64,000 bases of DNA from positions 93,843,582 through 93,907,581 of the forward strand of contig NC_081552.1 in the NCBI RefSeq assembly GCF_963082655.1, in the 5' to 3' direction. Every line of letters begins with the position of its first letter. Within the stretch, counting starts at the first letter, position 1. Positions 44,766-55,321 of the stretch are shown piece after piece. A program made the translations under genes and the position numbers. The notes below the pieces were generated by a model, which ran no database searches, was not told the DNA's origin, and saw nothing but the letters and a program-made list of their open reading frames with translations. The DNA is from Stomoxys calcitrans (Eukaryota > Arthropoda > Insecta > Diptera > Muscidae).

Positions 44766-46236
44766 AACAGGTATAGCTTCCATATCGCTCAGTTAAGCTT
44801 GTATCATATTATATAAGTTTATCTTCTGAGCACAGACATTGTTTCCAAAAAATGGTATGTCTCGTAGAGTTGCAGGTGGACGCAGACAATTCATACATTA
44901 AAACAATCACAAGACAACATAGTAATTTATAAAAATAAAACTAAATTTTTTGTTGCATTTTCGGAATAAGCTACGTTGGCCTCAATTTTTTCTACAGCAT
45001 TTGAGCAAAGGTCACAAACGATATTTTTTTGTTGTTGATACATGCCATAATCTATAAATAACGCAAATATTTTTTTCACTAAATTGCCACAAATTCAAAT
45101 TTATGGACTATTTGACGATGAACAACAAACACATGTTAATGCTAGGTGCGCACCGGCTGACACATATGTTCTATTTGACAGCTGTTCTACTGGACCAAAT
45201 CCATCAATGTAGAATTGATATTTAAGGTCTGTGGAATGTTAGTTGTACCTCTGTTGGTTGACAGCGCTTCAAAAATCCACCTACTGTTCAATATTCAAGT
45301 GGATACAAAGGATGGCTTGTTTGTGCATCACAGCCGCACTGAGGACGACATTATCTGATGCAGCGGTTTAATGATACATCTAATGCATCCGGACATTATG
45401 GATAGACAAATTGTTTCGACCACTGCTGTGACGCTAAGGGAGCTTTCTCTTTGGCCATGTGACGTCACGGACAAGATAATACAGTCCTTGCTACAATGCC
45501 CGATTTTCTAAACAGTGTGAACTCCACAAGTCCAAGTTTTTTTCAATAAAGACGAATCAATTAAAAATACTTGTTTGACCAAAAAATGCAAAAAAAATCC
45601 AGTTTTTCAAATTTTTTGACTCCCAATCCGTATAACTTTTAACTGAATCATCGGATGCTAACGCATACTGCAGCAAAGTCATTGTAAATTTTGTCACCAT
45701 GCATCAAAATTAAAATGGAACCGCATATGTTTTCACAAATCGAAATGTTTTCGTGCATCGAAATGTTTTTGTAAATCGAAATGTTTTCGTAAATTTGTCT
45801 TCTTCAATATAGCTGATGATTTTTAGGGTGGGGGTGGGAGACATGTGGAACTAAATATATTGTGTAATAAAGGTGTGTCCGCCAAACTGCAATTGGACCC
45901 TCCAAAGAGTTCGAAAGTAGCAATTTTTTCAGTAGCTCGTAAGTTCATATTTTCCTTGTGGGAAGTTAACAGTTAACTAATACTATATATAAACAATTTC
46001 GCAGCTGTTAAGAAATTGTTGAACTCATAACAACCATATAATTGTTTAGGGCTCTATGAGGTTGAATACTGCTCCAATTAAGTTAATTTTAACAAGTGTT
46101 GAGCTCAAAAATTGTTTCAGTTCAAAACAGAAATCAGTACCAGTACCAGGGTACGCGCCCCACTCCTAAACACCCCAAACTGGCATATATGTAGATATGG
46201 GAAATAAACGAATGGTATATGGGGGTAGTGTATGAA
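44766..46236. other. Mostly unassigned stretch with an 18-bp minisatellite
   Basis: 45120-45500 is somewhat GC-richer, but frames are broken everywhere and I recognise no protein. An 18-bp repeat at 45727-45796 is listed separately. No DINE, SINE or C units were seen. Confidence 0.4.
45727..45796. repeat. 18-bp minisatellite, four copies
   Basis: Units ATGTTTTCACAAATCGAA, ATGTTTTCGTGCATCGAA, ATGTTTTTGTAAATCGAA and ATGTTTTCGTAAATTT follow one another with no gap. In one frame this reads as a KSKCFR hexapeptide repeat, but the surrounding stops argue against translation. Confidence 0.9.
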
Positions 46237-48962
46237 TCTTATACATAAAAATCAATTTGTGTTTGTTTGTAGGTTTGTTTGTATGTTTGTGTGTTCCTTA
46301 TAGACTCAGAAACGGCTGAACCGATTTTCTTGAAATTTTCACAGATGGTGCATAATGATCCCGTGGTGAAAATAGGGTACTACATTTTTTGATATCTGAT
46401 ACCCTTCCCCTTACCCTAATTTTCAGAAACGCCAGATCTCGGAGATGGGTGGTGCGATTTAAGCAAAATTTTGTGTGTGCTCTCATATAGTACCCTAAAA
46501 ATAAAAATTTGGTATCCAAATTTCGGATGGGGTACCTAGGGGGCCCGCCCCACCCTAAAAACTACCAAACATATATTTAGACCAATCACGACAATATGGG
46601 ACTCAAATGAAAGGTATTTAGGATAAGAAAACGTACTAGATATCTAATTGTCGAACCAATTGCCTAACCCCTAAATCGGACATATTTACCGACCATAGCA
46701 ATATGGGACTCAAATGAAAGGTATTTGCGAGTAGAATACGAATCTAATATCCAACCGTGGGACCACGTTTCTGGGGGTCCACCCCTTCCACAAAGCACCC
46801 CCCAAACAGGACTTATTTACTGACCATGGGAATATGGGGCTTAAATAAAAGGTATTTGAGTGCAGAATTAAAATCTGATATCCAAATATGAGACAAAGTG
46901 TGTGGGGGTCCGCCTATCCCCAAAAACCTCCCCCAAAGCGGACACATTTACGACCATAGCCACATGGGGCTCAAATGAAAGGTCTTTGGGAGTAGAGCAC
47001 AAATATGATATCAATATTCGGGAAAAGTGTCTATGGGGCCACCCCACCCCCACAACACCACCCAACCCCCAAAACACCCCTAAATTGGACATATTTACCG
47101 ATCATGGCAATATGGGACTCAAATGAAAGGTATTTGCGAGTAGAATACGAATCTGATATCCAAATGTGGGACCACGTTTCTGGGGGTCCACCCCTTCCCC
47201 AAAACACCCCCCAAACAGGACTTAAGTAGAATGTATTTGAGTGTTGAATTAGAATCTGATATCCACATATGGGACCAAGTGTTTGGGGAGCCGCCTCTCC
47301 CCAAAAACATCCCCCAAAGGGGACAAATTTACGACCATTGCCATATGGGGCTAAAATGAAAGGTCTTTGGGAGTAAAGCACGAATCTGATATCAATATTT
47401 GGGAAAAGTGTCTATAAGTATTTGCTGACTTTTGCAATATGAGGATCAAATAAGAGGGTTTTTAAAGTGGAACACGAATCCGATATACATTTTCAAGGCC
47501 AACTCCCCCCAACATCCCTCAAAAAATCCCCCAAGCCGGTCATGTTTGCCGACTATGGAAGTATGGGGCTCAAATTAAAGGTATGTGGGAGTAGACCACG
47601 TATATGATTTCAACATTAGGGACCAACTGTCTAGGGGGCGTTCCACCATCATAATAACCGCCAAATAGGACGTTTTAGCTCACCAAGACAATTTGGGTCG
47701 TAAATAAAGTGAAACTAAATATTTATAGTTTTTAGGGCCAATACCCCAAGCCGGACATATTTGCTGACTTTTGCAATAAAGATTTTAAATGAGATTTGAA
47801 AACAAATTTGATATCCAATTTTGAGGCCAATGGCAATATGGGGTTCAAATAAATGATACATAGATATATGAGAATAGAGCACGTTGGTGATATATTTTCC
47901 GGGCTTAGTGTTTGGGGGACCACCCCAATCCCTAAAACACCCCTAAATCGGCCATATTTATCGACCATGTCAATGTGGAGCTTAAATGGAAGGTATTGGG
48001 GGTAGAGCAAGAATTGATACCCACTTTCGGGACCAATTTTCTGGGGGTCAACCCCTTTCCCAAAATATGGCGTTCAAATAAATGATATATATATATATAT
48101 ATTGGGTTGCCCAAAAAGTAATTACTTTTTGAGCAACCCAATATATATGAGAATAAAGAACGTTGCTGAAATATTTTCCGGGCTTAGTGTTTAGAGGACC
48201 ACCCCAATCCCCGAAACACCCCTAAATCGGCCATATTTACCAACCATGTCGATGTGGAGATTAAATGAAAGGTATTGGGGTGTAGAGCAAGAATTGATAC
48301 CCACTTTCAGGACCAATTTTCTGGGGGTTTACCCCTTTCCCAAAATACCCCACAAGTAGCAACTTTTTAGTGACCATGGCAATATAGGGCTCAAATAGAG
48401 GTATTTGGGAGTAGAATACGAATTTGATATCCAAATTTAGGACCATATATTTAGGTCAGCACCCCTTCCCAAAAACACCCCGCAAAGGGTAAACATTTTT
48501 CGACCATGCCAATATGTGGAATTTAAGATTAGAAAACGAATTTGATAACCTATTTTGGGCCATGTGTTTGGGATACGCCTCATCGTGTAAACTCCCCCAA
48601 ACCAATGGCAATATGGGGTTAAAATAAATGGTTTTCGAACGAAGAGCACGATGCTGATGTTTTTTTAGGGCCAAGTGCTTGGGAGACCACCTCACCCCCG
48701 AAAACACCCCTAAATCAGATATCATGGGAGTAACGGGCTGAAATAAAGTATTTTAAGAATGGAGTACACCTTACATCCAAACTTAAATTCGTAGACAATA
48801 AAGATCATATGGGATTCGGACAAAGGCACTAATGTTGTTAAACAGTTAGTCAAGCGAAATACTATTTTCGTAGCATGGTATTTAATTGTCGAAAATAAAT
48901 ATTCCAAGGAAACTTTGGTCCATATAAAGTAAAAGAAGGCGCAGCGGGCCCGGGTCATATAG
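46237..48962 (-). repeat. Family C element, complete, about 2.7 kb, with higher-order repeats
   Basis: Reading the minus strand, the head is CTATATGACCCGGGCCCGCT near 48962 and the 3' end is the AAAC repeat and ATTTTTATGTATAAGAT at 46237. The near-3' block CCAGATCTCGGAGATGGGTG (plus-strand form) lies at 46430. Units are 115-150 bp. A three-unit higher-order repeat is visible: the segment from 46721 recurs at 47130 with nearly the same sequence. A mariner-end palindrome is inserted at 48102. Confidence 0.85.
48102..48141. mobile_element. 40-bp palindrome made of two fused mariner-type ends
   Basis: TTGGGTTGCCCAAAAAGTAA (48102-48121) is followed with no spacer by its reverse complement, TTACTTTTTGAGCAACCCAA (48122-48141), with one mismatched pair. 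The sequence resembles the TIR of a mariner family common in flies. TATATA stands on both sides, consistent with TA insertion. It is probably the end product of a near-total internal deletion. Confidence 0.8.
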
Positions 48963-48975
48963 TCTGATATAAAAA

Positions 48976-49347
48976 CAAGTAAAAGCGTGTTAAGTTCGAC
49001 TGGGCCTAATCTTATATACCCTCCACCATGGATCGCATATGTCAAGTTCTTTGGACTGATTCTCTTTATAGGCGGAAACTAAAAAAGGATAATAGGAGGT
49101 TAAAACAAGAAATCCCCATGATTTTTTTATATGCTGGGATAGGAATTGCGTCCTCTAGAGGCTCAAGAAATCTATTCAGAAGATCGGTTTATATTGAACC
49201 TATGTAAGATTTTGGACCGTTTGGAAACATACTCGGTACATCTGTTGGAGGTCCTTGGAAAAGTCCTCGTGCAAAATCTCAGCCCAATCGGAGAAGAATT
49301 GCTCCCTCCATAGGCTCAAGCAGTATATTCGGGAGATCGGTTTATAT
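48976..49347 (-). repeat. DINE-like type A, 3' part
   Basis: CAAGTAAAAGCGTGTTAAGT starts the 3' end, with a decayed palindrome TTCGACTGGGCCTAA, then ATACCCTCCACCATGGATCG and one and a half units. It stops at GGAGATCGGTTTATATGTGG, where an RTE-like LINE begins. It directly abuts the family C head on its left. Confidence 0.8.
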
Positions 49348-49349
49348 GT

Positions 49350-50665
49350 GGATTTGTGGTCAGTCGGCGACTGAAACACCTTGTCTCCAGGTTTACTCCG
49401 GTGTATGAGAGGGTAGTCACAATCCGGCCAAATTCTTCGACATCAGCCTTATTTGCTCCCATGCCCCAACGGAAGATAGAACGATCAAACCAAGGATATT
49501 TTTTACGGTCAGAATGTGATCGCTGTCCCGCCCGTAATATTAAAATCGTTATGGGAGATTTTTAATGCGAAAATAGGGAAGCAAAATATTTGTGGCCCAA
49601 CAGTCCTGGATTGAATCAAATAGACTTCGCCGCCGCAAAGAACATGGTAGTGAGCACACCAGATTCCAACATCGAAGGATTCACACGGCCACATGGCTGT
49701 TACCAGATCAAAACACGAGTAACCAAATAGATCATGTTGTGATAGATGGAAGGCATTCATCTAGCGTGTTAGATGTATGATCGATCAGAGGGGCGAACAT
49801 CGATTCGGACCATTACCTTGTTGCAGCAAACGTTCGCACACGGAAGCTGGAGGTTGGAAAGCTGAAAAACACAACAAGTGCCAGAAAGAAGTCCAAAAAT
49901 TCTACCAAAAAATTAAACATCAAACCGATGGCTATGGTACAGGCACATCCTACTGCAGAGACAAAGAAGGAAATCTGGTAACTGATACAGATAGTGTGCT
50001 GAGGATATGGAAATAACACCTTTCCCAGCTACTGTTATCCGTTGATGGCCGTGAGTATACCGCAGAAGCAATCCCTGATGAATGTATAAAATGCCTACCA
50101 CCTAGTCAAAATGAGGTCCACGTAGCAGTATCCCGGCTAAAAAACAATAAGGCAACAGGAGCCGATGGGTTGTTGGCTGAACTAGTAAGACCGGAGGCGA
50201 TACGCTGGTAAGGCGTATGCATCAACTCGTGTGCACAATTTGGCGAGAAGAACGCATTTCTGATGATTGGAACCTCAGCACACTACGTCCTGTACATAAG
50301 AAAGGGAACAAGATGGTATGTGCCAACTACAGAAGAATAAGTGTCCTCTCCATAGCATACAATATACTATCGAGTGTACTTTGTGAATGAATAAAGTCTA
50401 AAGTCACCAAAATAATTGGAACCTATCAGTGTTGATTTAGACCTGTAAAATCCTCCATAGACCAGATATTTACTCTGCGCCAAATCCTGGAAAAGACCCG
50501 AGAGGGATAAATCAACACCTACCATATTTTTGTTGACTACAAAGCCGTATTCGCGCGCCCTATACATTCAAAGGTATTTCAGGTCATGTTTGAGTTTGGT
50601 ATCCCTACAAATTTGATACGACTTTGCAGGATGACGCTTGCTGATATACGCTCCTCAGTTAAAAA
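49350..50665 (+). pseudogene. RTE-like LINE relic: endonuclease and RT start
   Basis: The endonuclease part reads VVSRRLKHLVSRFTPVYERV (49353), NIKIVMGDFNAKIGKQNI (about 49540-49590; catalytic DFN), RLIDFAAAKNMVVSTP in shifted form, IHTATWLLPDQNTSNQIDHV and VIDGRHSSSVLDV (49669-49780; the DH of the catalytic pocket follows in another frame as NIDSDHYLVAA). A linker with GTGTSYCRDKEGNLVTDTDS leads to the RT start (NKATGADGLLAELVRPGGDT, RMHQLVCTIWREERISDDWN, CPVHKKGNKMVCANYRRISV). It ends at LADIRSSVK (50661), where a type B DINE-like element has inserted. Frameshifts are numerous. The family is the same as at 9800-10540, and both copies are cut in the same RT region. Confidence 0.8.
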
Positions 50666-52217
50666 CAAGTAAGAAGGCGTTAAGTTCGGCCGGGCCGAAC
50701 TTTGGATACCCACCACCTCGGGTATATATGTGAACCACATTTCGTCAAAATCCAGTGAAAAATGCATACCTTAAGCCCCATAGCAGCTCTATAGACATCA
50801 TCCGATTTAGACCAAATGCTTATAAGTACAAGTCATTGTTCAACCGAGAGATCGGTCTATATGGCAGCTATATCCAAATCTGGACCGATCTGAGCCAAAT
50901 TGAAGACAAATATGGAAGGGCCCAACACAAGGCATTGTCCCAAATTTCGGCGACATCGGACAATAAATGCGCTTTTTATGAGCCCAAAACTTTAAATCGA
51001 GAGATCGGTCTATATCCAAATCTGAACCGATCAGGGCCAAATAGAAGAAAGATATCAAAGGACCTAAGGCAAATCACTGTCCCAAATTTCAGCAAAATCG
51101 GATAATAAATGTGGCTTTTATGGGCCTAAGACCATAAATCGGAGGATCGGTCTATATGGCAGCTATATCTAAATTTGGACCGATCTGGGCCAAATTGACA
51201 AAGAATGTCGAAGGGCTCAACGCAACTCACTGTCCCAAATTTCAGCAAAATCGGATAATAAATGTGGCTTTTATGGGCCTAAGACCATAAATCGGAGTAT
51301 CGGTCTATATGGCAGCTATATCCAAATTTGAACCGATCTGGACCAAATTGACGAAGGATGTCGAAAGGCTCAACGCAACTCACTGTCCCAAATTTCAGCA
51401 AAATCGGATAATAAATGAGGCTTTTATGGGCGTAAGACCATAAATCGGAGGATCGTTCTATATGGCAGCTATATCCAAATTTAGACCGATCTGGGCCAAA
51501 TTGACGAAGGATGTCGAAGGACTCAACGCAAATCACTGTCCCAAATTTCAGCAAAATCGGATAATAAATGTGGCTTTTATGGGCCTAAGACCCTAAAGCG
51601 GAGGATCGGTCTATATGGCAGCTATATCCAAATCTGGACCGATCTGAGCCAAATTGACGAAGAATGTTGAAGGGCCTAACACAACTCACTGTGCCAAATT
51701 TCATCCAAATTGGATAATAAATGTGGCTTTTATGGGCCTAAGACCCTAAATCTGAGGATCGGTCTAAATGGCAGCTATATCCAAATTTGGACCGATCTGA
51801 GCCAAATTGACGAAGGATGTCGAAGGGCCTAGCGCAACTCACTGTCCCAAATTTCAGCAAAATCAGATAATAAATGTGGCTTTTATGGGCCTAAGACCCT
51901 AAATCGGCGGATCGGTCTATATGGGGGCTATATCAAGATATAGTCCGATATAGCCCATCTTCGAACTTAACCAGCTTATGGACAAAAAAAGAATCTGTGC
52001 AAAATTTCAGCTCAATATCTCAATTTTTAAAGACTGTAACGTGATTTCAACAGACAGACGGACAGACGGACAGACGGACGGACATGTCTAGATCGTCTTA
52101 GATTTTCACGCTGATCAAGAATATATATACTTTATAGGGTCGGAAATGGATATTTCGATGTGTTGCAAACGGAATGACAAAATGAATATACCCCCATCCT
52201 TCGGTGGTGGGTATAAA
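50666..52217 (-). repeat. DINE-like element, type B, complete, very regular array
   Basis: The 3' end is CAAGTAAGAAGGCGTTAAGT, the palindrome TTCGGCCGGGCCGAA and ATACCCACCACC. The units start GATCGGTC at 51145, 51298 (as TATCGGTC), 51451, 51604, 51757 and 51910, an exact 153-bp spacing five times running. The 5' part has AACAGACAGACGGACAGACG and GATCAAGAATATATATACTT, and ends CCTTCGGTGGTGGGTATAAA. It inserted into the RTE-like RT on the left and abuts a type A element on the right. Confidence 0.9.
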
Positions 52218-53364
52218 AAAAGGATATAAGAAAAGAATTGCTCTGTTATTAGAGCGATATCAAGATACGGTCCGGTTTGGACCACAATTAAATTATATGT
52301 TGGAGATCTGTGTAAAATGTCAGCCAATTCGAATAAGAATTGCGCCATTTGTGGGATCAAGAAGTAAAATAGAGATATCGATTTATATGGGAGCTGTATC
52401 GGGCTATATACCGATTCAGCGTATAATAAACACGTATGTTAATGGTCATGAGAGAATCCGTCGTACAAAATTTCAGGCAAATGGGATAATAATTGCGACC
52501 TTTAGAGGCTCAAGAAGTCAAGATCCCAGATCGGTTTATATGACAGCTATATCAGGTTATGAACCGACTTGTACTTTATTTGACATGGTTGTTGAAAGTA
52601 ACAATAACAAACGTCTTGCAAAATCGGTTTATATGGCAGCTATATCAGGTTATAAACCGATTTCAACCACAATTGTTGGACTTCATAACAAAACACGTCT
52701 TGCAAAATTTCATTCCAATCGGATAAGAATTGCGCACTCTAGACGCTGAAGAAGTCAAGACCCCAGATCGGTTTATATGGCAGCTATATCAGGTTATAAA
52801 CCGATTTGAACCACACTTTGCACAGTTGTTGGACTTTATAACAAAACACGTCATGCAAAATTTGATTCCAATCGGATAAGAATTGCGCACTCTAGAGGCT
52901 CAAGAAATCAAGACCCAAGATCGGTTTATATGGCAGCTATATCAGGTTATAGACCGATTTGAACCAGACTTGGCACAGTTGTGGACTTCATAACAAAACA
53001 CATCGTGCAAAATTTCATTCCAATCGGATAGGAATTGCGCACTCTAGAGGCTCAAGAAATCAAGACCCAAGATCGGTTTATGTGGCAGCTATCTTAAAAC
53101 ATGGACCGATATAGCCCATTTACAATACCAACCGACCTACACTAATGAGAAGTATTTGTGCAAAATTTCAAGCAGCTAGCTTTACTCCTTCGGTAGTTAG
53201 CGTGCTTTCGACAGACAGACGGACGGACATGGCTAGATCGACATAAAATTTCACGACGATCAAGAATGTATATACTTTATGGGGTCTCTTACGAATATTT
53301 CGAGTAGTTACAATCAGAATGACGAAATTAGTATACCCCCATCCTATGGTGGAGGGTATAAAAA
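52218..53364 (-). repeat. DINE-like element, type A, 3' end missing
   Basis: It starts at the A run before GGATATAAGAAAAGAATTGC, so the 3' terminal palindrome block is absent and the type B element's 5' end stands in its place. About six units, a GACA/GACG tract, GATCGACATAAAATTTCACG, and the 5' end CCTATGGTGGAGGGTATAAA follow. An open frame of 181 codons across the array is incidental. Confidence 0.85.
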
Positions 53365-53374
53365 TTAAATAACT

Positions 53375-53865
53375 TTAAAATTTATTGTACGTAGTTGCTC
53401 CTCCTTTGTTATTTATAACTTCTCTCAATCTTTTCGGCATACTTAAAGCAAGGTTCTTGCAAGTATTTGTTCGAATTGCCCTCCATTCACTTTGCATTTT
53501 TTCGCCAAAATGTTTGAAGATTTGTTCTGGATTCCACCGGGATTTTGTCATCTACGATAGCCCAAAGATGCTTTATGGAGTTAAGATCAGGGCTTTGAAC
53601 AGGTCATTCTAATTTTGCGACGTTATTTTCATCAAAATATTTTTTAGCGACCTTACTCGTGTGCTTGCTCTGAAAGATGAACTCCCCCAAGACCATTTCC
53701 TCCACACTGCTATAAAGATTTTCTTCCAAATTATTTACATAGTGCTCCTCAATCATTTTAGAGTCAATTTTTGCGAGCCTATCAACATCCTTCTGAAGAG
53801 GAAAAACATCCCCACACTGTCAGGCTTCCTCCCCCATATTTTACAGTATGTCTAACACAGTTATT
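53375..53865 (-). pseudogene. Tc1-like transposase, C-terminal half
   Basis: On the minus strand EMVLGEFIFQSKHTSKVAKK (53700-53640) gives the FQQDNDPKHTSK block with a deletion that removes its catalytic Asp. YFDENNVAKLE, a TGA in place of Trp, and PVQSPDLNSIKHLWAIVDDK (53620-53550) follow, then NKYLQEPCFKYAEKIERSYK near the end. Transposase cuts and pastes its element at TA sites; this copy is dead. No terminal repeats are visible. Confidence 0.8.
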
Positions 53866-53867
53866 AA

Positions 53868-55004
53868 CAAGTAAACGCGTGCTAAGTTCGGCCGGGCCGA
53901 ATCTTATATACCCTCCACCATGAATCGCTTTCGTCGAGTTCTTTATATCCTTTCTTAGACAAAAAAGGATATAAAAAAGATTTGCTCTGCTATTAGAGCG
54001 ATATCAAGATATGGTTTGGACCACAATTAAATAATATGTTGGAGACCTGTGTAAAATGTCAGCCAATTCGAATAAGAGTTGAGCCCTTTGGGGGCTCAAA
54101 AAGTAAAATAGAGAGTTCGATTTATATGGGAGCTGCATCAGACTATTGACCGATTCAGACCATAATAAATACGTATGTTGACAGTCATGAGAGGATCCGT
54201 CGTACAAAATTTCAGGCAAATCGGATAATAATTGCAACCTCTAGAGACTCAAGAAGTAAAGATCCCAGATCGGTTTATATGGCAGCTACATAAGGTTATA
54301 AACCGATTTGAACCTTATTCGACACCGTTGTTGAAAGTAAGAATAAAATACGTCATGCAAAATTTCAACAAAATCGGATAGGAATTGCGCCCTCTAGAAG
54401 CTCAAGAAGTCAAGTCCCCAGATCTGTTTATATGACAGCTATATTAGGTTATGATTTTAACCATACTTGGCGCAGTTGTTGGATATCATAACAAAACACG
54501 TTGTGCAAAATTTCATTCCAATCGGGTAAGAATTGCGCACTTTAGAGGCTCAAGAAGTCAAGACACAAGATCGGTTTATATGGCAGCTATATCAAAACAT
54601 CCACCGATGTAAACCATATTTTGCGCATTTGTTGATACCATCACGTGCAAAATTTCAGTCAAATCGGACCAGAACTGCGCCCTATAGAGACTCAAGAAGT
54701 CAAAACCCATGATCGGTTTATGTGGCAGCTATATCAAAACATGGACCGATATGGCCCATTTACAATACCAACTGACCTACACTAATAAGAAGTATTTGTG
54801 CAAAATTTCAAGTGGCCAGCTTTACTCCTTCGAAAGTTAGCGTGCTTTCGACAGACAGACGGACGGACATGGCCAGATCGACTTAAAATGACATGACGAT
54901 TAAGAATATATATACTTAATGGGGTCTCAGATGAATATTTCGAGTAGTTACAAACAAAATGACGAAATAAGTATACCCCCATCCGATGGTGGAGGGTATA
55001 AAAA
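53868..55004 (-). repeat. DINE-like element, type A, complete
   Basis: The 3' end is CAAGTAAACGCGTGCTAAGT, the palindrome TTCGGCCGGGCCGAA and TATACCCTCCACCAT. Six units follow, then CAGACAGACGGACGGACATG and the 5' end CCCATCCGATGGTGGAGGGT then ATAAAAA. Some units have lost part of the stem region (54440). Confidence 0.88.
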
Positions 55005-55321
55005 GAATAGTTTGTCGCAAAGTACCTAAATTTTTCGTTCAATATTATTTTAAATATATAGAAAATAAGCATGGACCATCACTTTTCGAAATTGAGCCAT
55101 TGACCGACACTCAAAAAGTTGGTACAAGATCGCGACAATGGAATGAAACTGAAAGCTTTGAGTGCCAAGTATAAAATATCACAATTATTGCTTTGCATAA
55201 AATAAGGAAGTCAAATAAAAGTTTGAAAAAATGACGTGGCAGAAAAGACGGCGAAGCTTGAGAATGATAATATTGCAATTCTAGCAAAGTGAAATTCTTT
55301 TACGACAGCCAGAGATATAAA
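55005..55321. other. Spacer between DINE-like elements
   Basis: A 62-codon frame at 54986-55174 (plus) has no recognised family. Words such as CACTTTTCGAAATTGAGCCA are not repeated elsewhere in the window. Confidence 0.4.

Noticed and set aside
45120..45500. Possible retroviral-type pol or protease fragment
   Set aside because: Frames such as RLTHMFYLTAVLLDQIH gave no catalytic motif; similarity was too vague to list.
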